Shown here: positions 26,569 through 34,454 of the stretch, piece by piece
How the letters are laid out: each line of letters begins with the position of its first letter
Position numbering within the stretch: position 1 is the first letter of the stretch
Assembly: GCF_031624635.1 (NCBI RefSeq)
Contig: NZ_JAMQOQ010000006.1
Location: 273,636 to 337,635 of the forward strand
Length of the DNA: 64,000 nucleotides
DNA from: Halogeometricum sp. S3BR5-2
GTDB taxonomy: Archaea; Halobacteriota; Halobacteria; Halobacteriales; Haloferacaceae
Reading direction: 5' to 3'
Translations under genes and position numbers: made by a program
Notes under the pieces: generated by a model
The model's database searches: none
What the model saw: the letters and a program-made list of their open reading frames with translations, nothing else
Told to the model about the DNA's origin: nothing

Positions 26569-26832
26569 ATGGAGATAGAATTTCCCAGCAACAACGAAGG
26601 TGGATTTGCGGAAGTCGAAACTGGTCGTAACGTCCGCACCAAACTTGAGGTCGTTCATGGTGTGCACCTTCGACTCGGCTTAGAATCCATGATGAGCCAT
26701 GGGTCCATCGCTCTTGGAGTTAGGCTCGACCCGGACGAAGCCCGAAGAGTTGGAAGATATTTGATTGCTCAAGCCGACATCATTGACGAAGACGGAGACG
26801 GCGTAGAAGAAGAACCAGAGGCTAACCCATGA
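26569..26832 (+). CDS. Small protein, member 3 of the paralogous array
   Basis: An 87-residue protein (MEIEFPSNNEGGFAEVETGR) with core MMSHGSIALGVRLDPDEARR followed by VGRYLIAQAD and an extra acidic tail (DEDGDGVEEEPEANP). It is closest to member 2. It overlaps the next gene by four bases. Three adjacent copies suggest subunit diversification or neutral tandem duplication; nothing in the sequence gives a biochemical role. Confidence 0.72.
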   Translation: MEIEFPSNNEGGFAEVETGRNVRTKLEVVHGVHLRLGLESMMSHGSIALGVRLDPDEARRVGRYLIAQADIIDEDGDGVEEEPEANP

Positions 26833-27062
26833 CCGACACAGACTCCGAGAATATAGAGCATCTCGTGGGCGTCTACAAACAGTTCTTCTACGGGGAGATT
26901 TCCCGCGCTGAGGCGATGAATATCATCAACGAAGAGCAGTGGAACCGTATATCGCGGGTCGCAGCCTTTGAGATATCGAACGAGAGAGTCCAGCCAGTGA
27001 CTGACGACGAACTGGCTCGTAAGTACCGTAGCAACGCAGAATCGAGTGAGGGCTACCCATGA
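26829..27062 (+). CDS. Small hypothetical protein in the left island operon
   Basis: A 77-residue acidic protein (MTDTDSENIEHLVGVYKQFF), largely helical, with no cysteine motif or membrane segment. It overlaps the previous and next genes by four bases each, so it belongs to the five-gene operon 26101-27910. Not recognised. Confidence 0.65.
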   Translation: MTDTDSENIEHLVGVYKQFFYGEISRAEAMNIINEEQWNRISRVAAFEISNERVQPVTDDELARKYRSNAESSEGYP

Positions 27063-27910
27063 CTGACTTAGACCACGACGAGGACGCCTTGCGAAACTAT
27101 CTCCGCGAGTCTGTTCCGCACAGTATCGTCCAGATGGTACTGGGCCATCCAAAGCACCTTGCAACAGTTGAAGAAATCAACCACTTCGTCACAGATACCA
27201 GTCAGGACCACGTGGAAGACGAACTTCAAACCCTTATCAAGAAAAACATCTTAGCAGTCTACTCGTTTGACGATGAGGTCCCTGTAGGCCCATCTGAGTT
27301 CTATGGATTCACCCCTCTGGGAATTCGATTCCTCGGCGAGAATAACTATCTCAAGGGTTACCCCCTCGTTCAAGCAATCTATCAGAAAATGGAAAAACCC
27401 GCCAAAGTCCTTGGCTTCGAAGCGGCCCCACGCCCAGAGCTCCCAGCAGAGGTCAAGCGAGCTCTACGTCTTGACGAAGGCGACCCCTCCGACTCAGTTA
27501 ACGAAAATGCTCAACAGACTGTTTTGGAGGACGACGAGACTGGGGACGAGGACAATGACCGACTTTCATTCGACGAAGCGACTGAGCGGCTGCAGTCGGA
27601 CCCAGATGACGAAGAGCTAGCCGAAGCATATCAGAAGAACGCAGACCACGCAAAACAGACGAACAAAGAATGGACAATCCCAGACACCGTTCAGTGGACA
27701 GACGCCGATTGGGACGAATTGAATGACGATGGATTCGAGTTGGGTCCGCTGACCTGCGATGTTTGCGGTGCTGTGCATCGCACCTATGGCACTGCCATCG
27801 TTGCATCCTATAAGCGGACCGACCGAACCGACAAGAAGAGCGACCAATCGTTCGGCCAAGTCGTCTATTGCGGTGACTGCGCTCCCGAAGAGATGCTCTC
27901 TGACAGCTGA
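27059..27910 (+). CDS. Winged-helix protein with C-terminal zinc ribbon
   Basis: A 283-residue protein. The N-terminal domain (about 15-110) is a winged helix (SIVQMVLGHPKHLATVEEIN, then a wing and the helix QAIYQKMEKP) followed by an FEAAPRPELP segment. The middle is an acidic low-complexity linker. The C-terminus (about 225-280) carries CDVC and CGDC pairs, a zinc ribbon. The N-terminal domain is homologous to the whole protein encoded at 51271-51639. It is probably a transcription regulator of plasmid or proviral origin and is last in its operon. Confidence 0.72.
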   Translation: MTDLDHDEDALRNYLRESVPHSIVQMVLGHPKHLATVEEINHFVTDTSQDHVEDELQTLIKKNILAVYSFDDEVPVGPSEFYGFTPLGIRFLGENNYLKGYPLVQAIYQKMEKPAKVLGFEAAPRPELPAEVKRALRLDEGDPSDSVNENAQQTVLEDDETGDEDNDRLSFDEATERLQSDPDDEELAEAYQKNADHAKQTNKEWTIPDTVQWTDADWDELNDDGFELGPLTCDVCGAVHRTYGTAIVASYKRTDRTDKKSDQSFGQVVYCGDCAPEEMLSDS

Positions 27911-27974
27911 GATGCTGAATGGCTGACCAAACGTACGGCTTTTTTATCAATTTCATATCGCACGGGTGCATGTG

Positions 27975-27991
27975 ATATGTTTATTAACTTT
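27975..27991 (+). promoter_or_regulatory. Promoter of the PLD-ATPase gene
   Basis: ATATGTTTATTAACTTT has a TTTATTA TATA core about 28 bases before the ATG at 28012, predicting a leaderless transcript independent of the upstream operon. Confidence 0.5.
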
Positions 27992-28011
27992 AATTTCATC
28001 TGTACGGGGTA

Positions 28012-30156
28012 ATGGGCTTTGAGATGCCACTCGCTACTGAAGCAGATGACTCGTGCCACGCAGAGATATTCAAAAGCTGGCGGTCATTTTCTGAAAACTT
28101 CACCGACGCAACTCGAATGCACGTAGTTACGTACTGTGACTCTCCAGAATTCGTTCTCAAATTATTTGACGAGCTTGATGACCTTGAGGTACTGGAAGTC
28201 GTGGTTGGTGACGTAGACGACTATCGCGAGCGCCTCATCGACAAACCAAAAACCGCGGACCGCCTCGAACGTCTGCGCTGTGAGGGACGGTTGGTCATCT
28301 ATCTCTGCGAGACCAAGGAGGTCCACTCGAAACTCTATCTTATCGAGTACGAAGCCAAACCAGACACCACTGTTTCTGCCGCCGACGAGTCTGTGTCACT
28401 CGCAGATTACGGCGACAGCAGTTCAAATGACAAGCCTGCCGATTCTGAAGTACGGGTTCGCATCATCGTAGGTTCACCTAATCTCTCAAAGAACGCGTGG
28501 TCGAACCAGACGAATATGGGTGTCGTCTACGACACCGCGAAAGGGAGTACTCTTCACACGGAGTTCATGGGCTTATACGAAGAGCATCGCGCATACAACA
28601 ACAAGGGACCCTTCCTTGAAGACCTCACCGAGCGAATCGAGTTGTCAGGTGATGACCGCGAGAAAGTCATTAACCTCTACACCGAGGGAAAGGTCGGAAC
28701 GACTGATGAACTCGGGGAGATTCACGGTAAACTCGCCGACCATATCGACTCGGAGGTTGAGACGGTTAATCTCGTGCTCGATGACGGCTCAGAGGCTGAA
28801 CTCCCCGAGGATGGTAGCGCCGTAGATGCAGACGCGGACTCTGATAGTGAGGAAGAATCTGATTCTCCTATTTCGGACGCTCCCAAAGCCCAAATCAATC
28901 TCTCGCTACGTGGCTATGACGCCACCACAGTCGACACGGTGTCGAAGATGAAGGACTTTGATGCGACCGTCTCGAATGACACGCTGAACCTCACACCTTC
29001 GGCATTCCATCGCTATACGAAGGAGGTCTTCTCGGTGCCGACGATGAAGCTCAATGACGCCGAAGACCGTCTGAAATTCCATCACGATGGGCAGGTCTAC
29101 AGCATGACGAGCCCACCTCCTGCCGATACCACCCTCATCAACGATGCGCTCGCTGATATGGAGGCGTATTTTGAAACAGTAGACAACCACGGTAACTCGA
29201 ATAACCCGACAGCGGTCAAGGCACACATGATGGAAGCACTGCTGTGGTTCTTTTGGGCTCCATTCGCGAACCGGCAGGCGCGATTTTACCGTTCGCACGA
29301 CGTGGACCTTGACAAGGCATTACCCTATCTCTACGTCTATGGTGAATCTAATGGCGGCAAGGGAACGTTCACCGAGTTCGCACTCGGAATGATTAGCGCG
29401 GGACGCGTCGAATCAGCGGTGGACGCTGACGAAATCGGAAAACGCAACGTGCGGAATATGCGCTCTGCGCACACTACTTTCCCCGTCGTAGTGGACGATA
29501 TCACCAAGCAGAAGGTCCACAGTCTCGATACGCTACGCAATTTCTGGAAGGGCTGGACGGATGAATCACCGTACCCAATGTTCGCGTTCATCTCAAACGA
29601 CAAGCGTCCCAACCAATGGTTCCGAAACCGCGCGAAGATTCTGCACTTCGACGTGAACTTCCAAACCTCGCGGCGCGGGGAGGCACAGGTCAACGAACTC
29701 ATTTCTAAGCACAACCCGCTGTTCTCATGGTTCGGCTGCGAGTATCTTGCCCACGACTTGCGACTTGCTGAAGACGACGACACACTCGCAGAGGTGCGCG
29801 AAACGATGCTCGCACTCTACGACCGTGCCGAACGCAACCCTCCCGAGTACTTTCCTCATGAGCCTGCTGAGCGTATTCACGACACAGGCCGCTCACGCTG
29901 GCACGATTTGCTGGAACGTGACGACGTTGAGCTCTCCGAAGAAAAGGATACGCTCGTGATTTCCTTTGACGAGTCGATGAGCTATGAGATACACACCTAC
30001 AAACGCGACCCTCCGATGACGGTCCGTGTCGAAAAACGAGGACTGGACTTGGTGATAAAGACACCTGACGAGTTCTACGAGTGGCTTGGTGAGGATACAG
30101 CAACAGTGGCTCGTCCCGGATTCCTCTCACGCCTTCGCTCGCGCTTTAGCGGTTGA
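28012..30156 (+). CDS. PLD-type nuclease domain fused to a P-loop ATPase
   Basis: A 714-residue two-domain protein. Residues about 30-185 form a phospholipase-D-like domain with one HxK motif (HSKLY, 105-109) and the downstream GSPNLS (154-159), as in PLD-family nucleases. After an acidic linker (about 255-295), the C-terminal half has a Walker A (GESNGGKGT, 444-452) and a Walker B-like VVVDD (about 490-494). The spacing and the GESNGGKGT form recall SF3/D5-like viral helicase ATPases. One HKD motif means the nuclease would act as a dimer. A nucleic-acid-targeting defence or replication role is inferred; there is no partner gene directly downstream. Confidence 0.7.
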   Translation: MGFEMPLATEADDSCHAEIFKSWRSFSENFTDATRMHVVTYCDSPEFVLKLFDELDDLEVLEVVVGDVDDYRERLIDKPKTADRLERLRCEGRLVIYLCETKEVHSKLYLIEYEAKPDTTVSAADESVSLADYGDSSSNDKPADSEVRVRIIVGSPNLSKNAWSNQTNMGVVYDTAKGSTLHTEFMGLYEEHRAYNNKGPFLEDLTERIELSGDDREKVINLYTEGKVGTTDELGEIHGKLADHIDSEVETVNLVLDDGSEAELPEDGSAVDADADSDSEEESDSPISDAPKAQINLSLRGYDATTVDTVSKMKDFDATVSNDTLNLTPSAFHRYTKEVFSVPTMKLNDAEDRLKFHHDGQVYSMTSPPPADTTLINDALADMEAYFETVDNHGNSNNPTAVKAHMMEALLWFFWAPFANRQARFYRSHDVDLDKALPYLYVYGESNGGKGTFTEFALGMISAGRVESAVDADEIGKRNVRNMRSAHTTFPVVVDDITKQKVHSLDTLRNFWKGWTDESPYPMFAFISNDKRPNQWFRNRAKILHFDVNFQTSRRGEAQVNELISKHNPLFSWFGCEYLAHDLRLAEDDDTLAEVRETMLALYDRAERNPPEYFPHEPAERIHDTGRSRWHDLLERDDVELSEEKDTLVISFDESMSYEIHTYKRDPPMTVRVEKRGLDLVIKTPDEFYEWLGEDTATVARPGFLSRLRSRFSG

Positions 30157-30292
30157 GCGACTGGCTCTATTGAATCTTCTGAGTTCGATACTTTTCCTGC
30201 TGAAACAGCTACTCAGTAGCGCTTGCATACCAAACTTCTACCCTCCGATGATGTAGTTATGACCTTCTCTGTGGTAGAGAATAGGTTATCCG

Positions 30293-30478
30293 TCAGTCGT
30301 CAGCTCTATTCGCATACTTTTTCACTACACCGTAGACAATTGCGATAGAAACGCCAAGAAAGAACGGTGAATCGGGAATAGGAAGGACGCGAACTAAGAG
30401 AACAACGCTCAGTACTATTAACACCCACAACCCGAGCGTTGAGACGAGTTGTTTCAAAGAGGGAAAGGAGTCAGGCAC
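30293..30478 (-). CDS. Small two-helix membrane protein (cargo gene)
   Basis: A 61-residue protein (MPDSFPSLKQLVSTLGLWVL) with two hydrophobic helices (about 12-32 and 37-52) joined by a LPIPDSP turn, and a charged end KKYANRADD. It resembles the 68-residue protein encoded inside the IS5-type element at 54091-54297, which has the same turn (PLPSLP) and a similar tail. Role unknown; size and topology are like holin, toxin or immunity peptides, but that is only an analogy. Confidence 0.6.
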   Translation of the reverse strand: MPDSFPSLKQLVSTLGLWVLIVLSVVLLVRVLPIPDSPFFLGVSIAIVYGVVKKYANRADD

Positions 30479-30577
30479 TATACAAAGCGTTCAATGTCGG
30501 TACACAAACCGATTCCGCTGATGAATTTATATCCTGTTCTGAGCGATTTGATTCACTCCTACTGGGTGCCGAGACCG

Positions 30578-31017
30578 TGACCGATTCGCGCCCTCTATTC
30601 AGCACGCCCATAGAAACCTCACCGAACGCTGTCAGAAGCGTCGTGACCGATTCAGAGGTTCTATCGGTCGTTCTGTTTCCCTTCACGATAGCCAAATACT
30701 CCTGCCTCAGCCGTCGTTTTCAGGATTCGGTATATTCCAACGAGAACCCTGACCATGAGAATCCCACCACCAACCCAGATGAGAACCCGTGAGAGTTCAA
30801 TTCCTCCGAGGAGGAGGGTCTCGGGAGCAATCACCCCTAGAAGAAAGAGGGCTAAACCAATCCAGAACGCTTCGTTCCGCTGGGAGAGTTCTGTAAGGGT
30901 ATCCGCCATATCGTTGAGTAAGTTGTTGTGGAAATTAAACTTCCCTCATGACCGATTCGCGCCCTCTATTCAGCACGCCCATAGAAACCTCACCGAACGC
31001 TGTCAGAAGCGTCGTGA
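30578..31017. repeat. Pair of identical 69-base direct repeats in the cargo array
   Basis: Bases 30578-30646 are identical to 30949-31017 (offset 371) and near-identical for about 12 more bases. The unit contains the right-end module core GACCGATTCGCGCCCTCTAT and TATTCAGCACG, then a segment not seen in the other copies. The 82-residue membrane protein gene lies between them, so that gene is bracketed by direct repeats and could be deleted or amplified by homologous recombination. Confidence 0.85.
30661..30909 (-). CDS. Small membrane protein (cargo gene)
   Basis: An 82-residue protein (MADTLTELSQRNEAFWIGLA) with two or three hydrophobic segments (about 15-32, 38-58) and a positively charged cytoplasmic end (GYREGKQNDR). 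Not recognised. It sits between two identical 69-base repeats in the compound element. Confidence 0.6.
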   Translation of the reverse strand: MADTLTELSQRNEAFWIGLALFLLGVIAPETLLLGGIELSRVLIWVGGGILMVRVLVGIYRILKTTAEAGVFGYREGKQNDR

Positions 31018-31053
31018 GCGACTCAGAGGGACGTACACAGCGGGGGAGGAACT

Positions 31054-31644
31054 TCAGTGTTCGGTCTCCGTGCTACACGCCATCTCCGTTGTAACACTCG
31101 CATGTTCAATCTCGCCATCGGAGCGGACGTACACGCCCGTCGCAGAATCGTTGCAATCAAACGTCGACTGAGATACGGTGAGGTTCGCTGTCTTCCCCGA
31201 AGCGGTAATTGATACCTCGTAGGTAGCAGGTGTTGCTATCTCGATTTGAGCGATTCCATGAGACGGGAACTGAATCTCTGTGTTGATGGCGGCTGTAGTG
31301 GCTTTTTGGTCTCGGACTCGTATCGCTATCTCTCGCTCACTGTCTCCCTGATTCTCCACTACTACATAGTGAGGGTAAACGTCTCTTGGAAGTGATTGGG
31401 GGTCCCCGACGGTGAAAGAGACGAAAGGTCCTCCACTTGATTCGAGATTTAACGGCACCGACCAACTACGGACGCCACCTCCACTCCGAGTCGCATTCGT
31501 CGCTGGAGGACGAGGCGTTCGAGTTGGTTCACTCACTGTCTGCTCAGTTGACTCACCTGCTATTGGGTCCCGGGTACAACCGCCGAGGACACCAATCAGG
31601 GTTGTACCTACCAAATGGAGAGCCGAACGACGAGATTGGACCAT
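31054..31644 (-). CDS. Predicted Tat lipoprotein
   Basis: A 196-residue exported protein. The start at 31644 gives MVQSRRSALHLVGTTLIGVL followed by GGC: a twin-arginine signal with lipobox, so it is lipid-anchored on the outer face of the membrane as in many haloarchaeal lipoproteins. A Thr/Pro-rich spacer follows, then a beta-rich domain (about 65-195) with an Ig-like pattern and two late cysteines (near 169 and 190). It is encoded in the compound cargo element; an unusual cargo if the unit is mobile. Confidence 0.65.
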   Translation of the reverse strand: MVQSRRSALHLVGTTLIGVLGGCTRDPIAGESTEQTVSEPTRTPRPPATNATRSGGGVRSWSVPLNLESSGGPFVSFTVGDPQSLPRDVYPHYVVVENQGDSEREIAIRVRDQKATTAAINTEIQFPSHGIAQIEIATPATYEVSITASGKTANLTVSQSTFDCNDSATGVYVRSDGEIEHASVTTEMACSTETEH

Positions 31645-31860
31645 GTGTGAAATTGTTGTCTTGTTAGTAAGTACTTTCTTCTCCGCCAAACAATTCTTAG
31701 CCCCGTTCGGAGCGATTCGATTCTCTCACAGCAGGTGCCGAGTCCGTGACCGATTCGCGCTCTGTATTCAGCACGACATCATCTAACTATCAGCGGCTGA
31801 GGATTTCAACAGAGCCATCCTTGCATAATCCATTTATTCGGTTGTCCCAATATTATTGAT

Positions 31861-32118
31861 ATGTCGCTAATGACTGGTATGCTATCTAGCTGTTTCTCGC
31901 TGCTTTACAGGCGGGAACACGTAGACACAACAGACCTCAACGGGAAGTACAGCGAAGAGATAGCAGCCCGAGTCCTCCGAGGTCTCCGAGAAGACGGATG
32001 GCTCGTTAAGGAAAACGATGAAACGCACGCGTGCTATGCGTCAGAGAAACTGACCACGTTCAAGACTACCGAAGTTCGGTTTAACGGATTTGAGGAATCA
32101 GATGGTGATGAGCAATGA
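31861..32118 (+). CDS. Small winged-helix-like protein
   Basis: An 85-residue protein with LNGKYSEEIAARVLRGLRED and WLVKENDETHACYAS, a compact winged-helix pattern. A TATA-like AATATTATTG ends only a few bases before the first ATG, so translation may really begin at the ATG at 31879. The 3' end overlaps the next gene by four bases. Such small DNA-binding proteins are frequent in haloarchaeal plasmids and proviruses. Confidence 0.55.
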   Translation: MSLMTGMLSSCFSLLYRREHVDTTDLNGKYSEEIAARVLRGLREDGWLVKENDETHACYASEKLTTFKTTEVRFNGFEESDGDEQ

Positions 32119-32822
32119 ACAAAGAACAGATAGGACAGCCCTCAACAGCGATTGACAGTGGGGCCTCTCTCAATGAGTTGATGGAACGGCTTGACGAACT
32201 GGAGAAGAAAGTCGACCACAATCGTTCGGACCAAGAACGCCGTATATCTCAACTTGCACAGCGAGTAACCGGAATTGAAGAAGGACTCGGTATCCATGGC
32301 TACGATGGTAGGCGTACAAAGAAGTACGATGAATGGTGGGGTGACGAAGAGCAGGATATCGAATCCCGCATCGCCTCTCTTGAAGCATTGCTCACAACTG
32401 GAGTAGGAATTGAAGTCGAAGTTGAACTCTCCCAAATGGAACGTATCCTCTGTGGTCTGGAGGAACGACCCTCTCCGGGAACGAGTAAATCTCGTGCAGT
32501 CATCCTCGCAGAACTGATGCACGACCTTAGCGGGACGCGCACACCAACTGGCCATACGCTGGCTATGGACAATCACTCGCTCAAGTCCCTTGTATCACAA
32601 CGAGAGATAGAACAACCGGGCTCTGACCTCTCGAAGGGGGACCAACTCACCCCTCGACAGATTGCCCGTGCGATGAAAAAATTCGCGGACCTTTGGGATG
32701 GCAAAGCAAAGCATACCAAGAATGACCGGGGAGTGAATATCGTCCACATCGATACTGATGACTACAACAACGCTGTGTGGTCGCAAGAAGAGCTGAGAGC
32801 GAATATCTCGGACAAGAACTGA
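32115..32822 (+). CDS. Coiled-coil protein with C-terminal helical domain
   Basis: A 235-residue protein. Residues about 18-60 form a coiled coil (LNELMERLDELEKKVDHNRS). The middle is acidic, and the C-terminal part (about 115-225) is helical with LTPRQIARAMKKFADLW, resembling a winged-helix or core-binding region. It is coupled to the preceding small regulator. Not recognised; similar arrangements occur near plasmid maintenance loci, so a DNA-binding role is a guess. Confidence 0.6.
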   Translation: MNKEQIGQPSTAIDSGASLNELMERLDELEKKVDHNRSDQERRISQLAQRVTGIEEGLGIHGYDGRRTKKYDEWWGDEEQDIESRIASLEALLTTGVGIEVEVELSQMERILCGLEERPSPGTSKSRAVILAELMHDLSGTRTPTGHTLAMDNHSLKSLVSQREIEQPGSDLSKGDQLTPRQIARAMKKFADLWDGKAKHTKNDRGVNIVHIDTDDYNNAVWSQEELRANISDKN

Positions 32823-33269
32823 CTACTTTTATCAGGTTTTGGGTAGACAAACGTCGTCTACCTCTCTCGAAGATTTTTGTCTACCTACGGCCTATTCGAG
32901 CAGAAGAGTTGGTATATACAAGTAACTCGGAGAATGTCTTAGCCTTCGAGTTTTATTTCTCGTTAGCCCGACATTCTCCTCCAAGAGATAGATATATATA
33001 CCCCCACCCCCTACCTACTATTACTGAGATGGAAGTCTATTTTGAGGAGAGTAGTAGAAGCGAAGCTGAGCTACTCGGTCTTTTGTCGTAACATGGACAT
33101 GGGGGGTAGACGACGCTTGTCTACCCCATTGTTTAGAAGATTTCCGCAAATATTCCCCAGAAGATTGCTCAGAGTGTTCCTGCAAAGGTTCCCACGAGGG
33201 TTTCTGTGCATATTCTCAAAATAGTGGTCGCACACACATCTATACTCCCAGACTGGCACAATAGAAGCA
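32823..33269. other. Structured non-coding region with inverted repeats
   Basis: About 447 bases without a supported gene but rich in structure. GTAGACAAACGTCGTCTAC (32837-32855) and the nearly complementary GTAGACGACGCTTGTCTAC (33106-33124) form a distant 19-base inverted repeat with one mismatch, and each copy is itself palindromic (GTAGAC...GTCTAC). A further TTGTCTAC is at about 32877. GGAGAATGTC and GACATTCTCC form a 10-base stem in the middle. A run of degenerate 12-15-base repeats lies at about 33130-33215. The AT-rich patch ATAGATATATATA is near 32987. Confidence 0.6.
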
Positions 33270-33482
33270 ATGAGCGAAGACGTAGAGATAGTAGAACTCA
33301 CCTACGCAGAAGGATTTGGGTACTGCGCCCGTCATGTGCCCTCCAACGTTGCCTCACAAGGAGATACCCGGGAAGACGCTCTGCGAGCCCTTGTGGAAGC
33401 ACTGAAACTTCATCAACGGTCAGATAGCGAAGCTGTGGAAGCGAGTGATGAATGGTTCGAGCGATTTGGCGTCTCTCAGTAG
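33270..33482 (+). CDS. HicB-like antitoxin-fold protein
   Basis: A 70-residue protein with EGFGYCARHVPSNVASQGDT and REDALRALVEALKLH, the partial-RNase-H fold of HicB antitoxins (a strand with YxA..P, then a helix with EAL..L.EAL). There is no HicA toxin next to it. Instead the next gene on the same strand is an MNT nucleotidyltransferase. It may be an orphan antitoxin or have a new partner. Confidence 0.6.
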   Translation: MSEDVEIVELTYAEGFGYCARHVPSNVASQGDTREDALRALVEALKLHQRSDSEAVEASDEWFERFGVSQ

Positions 33483-33516
33483 AACAAAGAGCTCCGGAAA
33501 CAGGGGTGTCTCCTAA

Positions 33517-33867
33517 ATGAGCATGGACCGGGTTGACCGAGATGACCTCCTCGACCACCTGCGCTATGTCCTTGACGAAGTTGACATAGATATTGACCGC
33601 GCAATCGTCTTTGGTTCAGTCGCTCGGGAGGAACATGATGCGACCAGCGACATTGATGTCATCGTCGTCTCCGCTGATTTTGAGGGCGTCTCCGGGGCTC
33701 ATCGAGGGACCCCATTCAGAGAGCTCTGGGACTACGAGGAATACGGGGCTTTTCACGACATCTGCTACACTCCTGAGGAGTATGACGAGTATAGAGAACG
33801 GCCAAACAGTCTCATCAAGGCAGCTGAGAGGGTATTCGACTCATTTGATTCGCTGAATCTTCTTTGA
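33517..33867 (+). CDS. MNT-type minimal nucleotidyltransferase
   Basis: A 116-residue protein (second in-frame ATG at 33523). The nucleotidyltransferase signature is FGSVAREEHDATSDIDVIVV (about 30-49), i.e. GSxxR...SDxD. Such proteins are usually antitoxins that AMPylate a HEPN toxin, but no HEPN gene is adjacent; the gene before it is HicB-like. The sequence after the signature (VSADF..., TPEEYDEY) matches the MNT protein at 61082-61540, so the two are one subfamily. Confidence 0.75.
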   Translation: MSMDRVDRDDLLDHLRYVLDEVDIDIDRAIVFGSVAREEHDATSDIDVIVVSADFEGVSGAHRGTPFRELWDYEEYGAFHDICYTPEEYDEYRERPNSLIKAAERVFDSFDSLNLL

Positions 33868-33896
33868 ATCAACCGCTCAGAACAGCCTCTCTACCC

Positions 33897-33957
33897 GGCA
33901 GTTAGTTCAGCGTCGGTGAGATTGAATAAACGGACCCCTGTGCTGAATACTCCCTCT
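33897..33957 (-). repeat. Left-end module remnant of the cargo-element family
   Basis: The plus-strand stretch with GCAGTTAGTTCAGCGTCGGT and GTGCTGAATAC matches the inverse of the left end of the element at 60153 and the copy at 55345-55452. It is cut by the MITE that begins at 33957. Confidence 0.6.
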
Positions 33958-34101
33958 CAGCCTTGTTTAGACGCGGTTCAGTTCGTCCTCTACAGCTATT
34001 TGCCAACCGACGAAATCGGGGAGAGCAACTCTCACGAACAGATTCTGTTCAACCCACAGAGTCACCAACCGACGCTATCTGGAGCGTCTAAACAAGGCTG
34101 A
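33957..34101. mobile_element. 145-base MITE with 18-base perfect terminal inverted repeats
   Basis: TCAGCCTTGTTTAGACGC (33957-33974) and GCGTCTAAACAAGGCTGA (34084-34101) are perfect inverses. The interior has no credible gene. No target-site duplication can be read, and the left side interrupts a cargo-element end. It presumably moves with a transposase encoded elsewhere. Confidence 0.75.
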
Positions 34102-34106
34102 CCGTT

Positions 34107-34400
34107 CTATTGAGAGTCGCCTTCTTCCTCGTTTTCGTAGAGCTCAAGTGCTTCTTCGGGGATTGCCACGGGCTGTGAGTTGGCCCACATGAGGTCGACG
34201 AGGTCTTTGCCGATGTACCAGATTTGGCTGTTTTTTGTTCGTCGGACGACCCAGTCATCTGCTTCGAGGTCGCGTAGGACTGCGCGTATGGTGTCGTCTT
34301 TGTAGTCGGTTCCGCGTCCGGGTAAATCCTTGATTTGGAGTTTCTTGTGTTTGATGAGCTGTTCTACGGCATCTTTAGTTGCTTTCTGTGATGCTGTCAT
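34107..34400 (-). CDS. Small winged-helix DNA-binding protein
   Basis: A 97-residue protein. KKLQIKDLPGRGTDYKDDTI, then RAVLRDLEADDWVVRR and SQIWYIG, form a winged helix with an aromatic wing. The same pattern occurs in the 81-residue protein at 49719-49964 (KFKIGDLPFREDERHTVRRV), so they are paralogues. It is divergent from the gene at 34556 and probably regulates the shared intergenic region, which holds a duplicated 25-base site. Confidence 0.65.
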   Translation of the reverse strand: MTASQKATKDAVEQLIKHKKLQIKDLPGRGTDYKDDTIRAVLRDLEADDWVVRRTKNSQIWYIGKDLVDLMWANSQPVAIPEEALELYENEEEGDSQ

Positions 34401-34454
34401 GTTCTATGGTTCGTGGTATCTGCCTATCTCTATTGTGCCTATGAACATATCTCT

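Larger units (their letters stand above)
30163..31816. mobile_element. Compound cargo element with ISH1-like ends (three small genes)
   Basis: The left end GGCTCTATTGAATC (30163) and right end GATTTCAACAGAGCC (to 31816) are inverted copies of each other and of the resident IS5-type transposon ends. No transposase is inside. Three minus-strand genes (two small membrane proteins, one lipoprotein) are each followed on their right by a copy of the conserved right-end module (30535-30660, 30949-31030, 31690-31816) containing GACCGATTCGCG and TATTCAGCACG. No target duplication is visible, so it is probably several elements merged by recombination. Confidence 0.55.

Noticed and set aside
33130..33215. 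Degenerate tandem repeats as a short protein gene on the minus strand
   Set aside because: The 76-codon frame is made of the repeats themselves and lacks haloarchaeal bias; described as non-coding structure.
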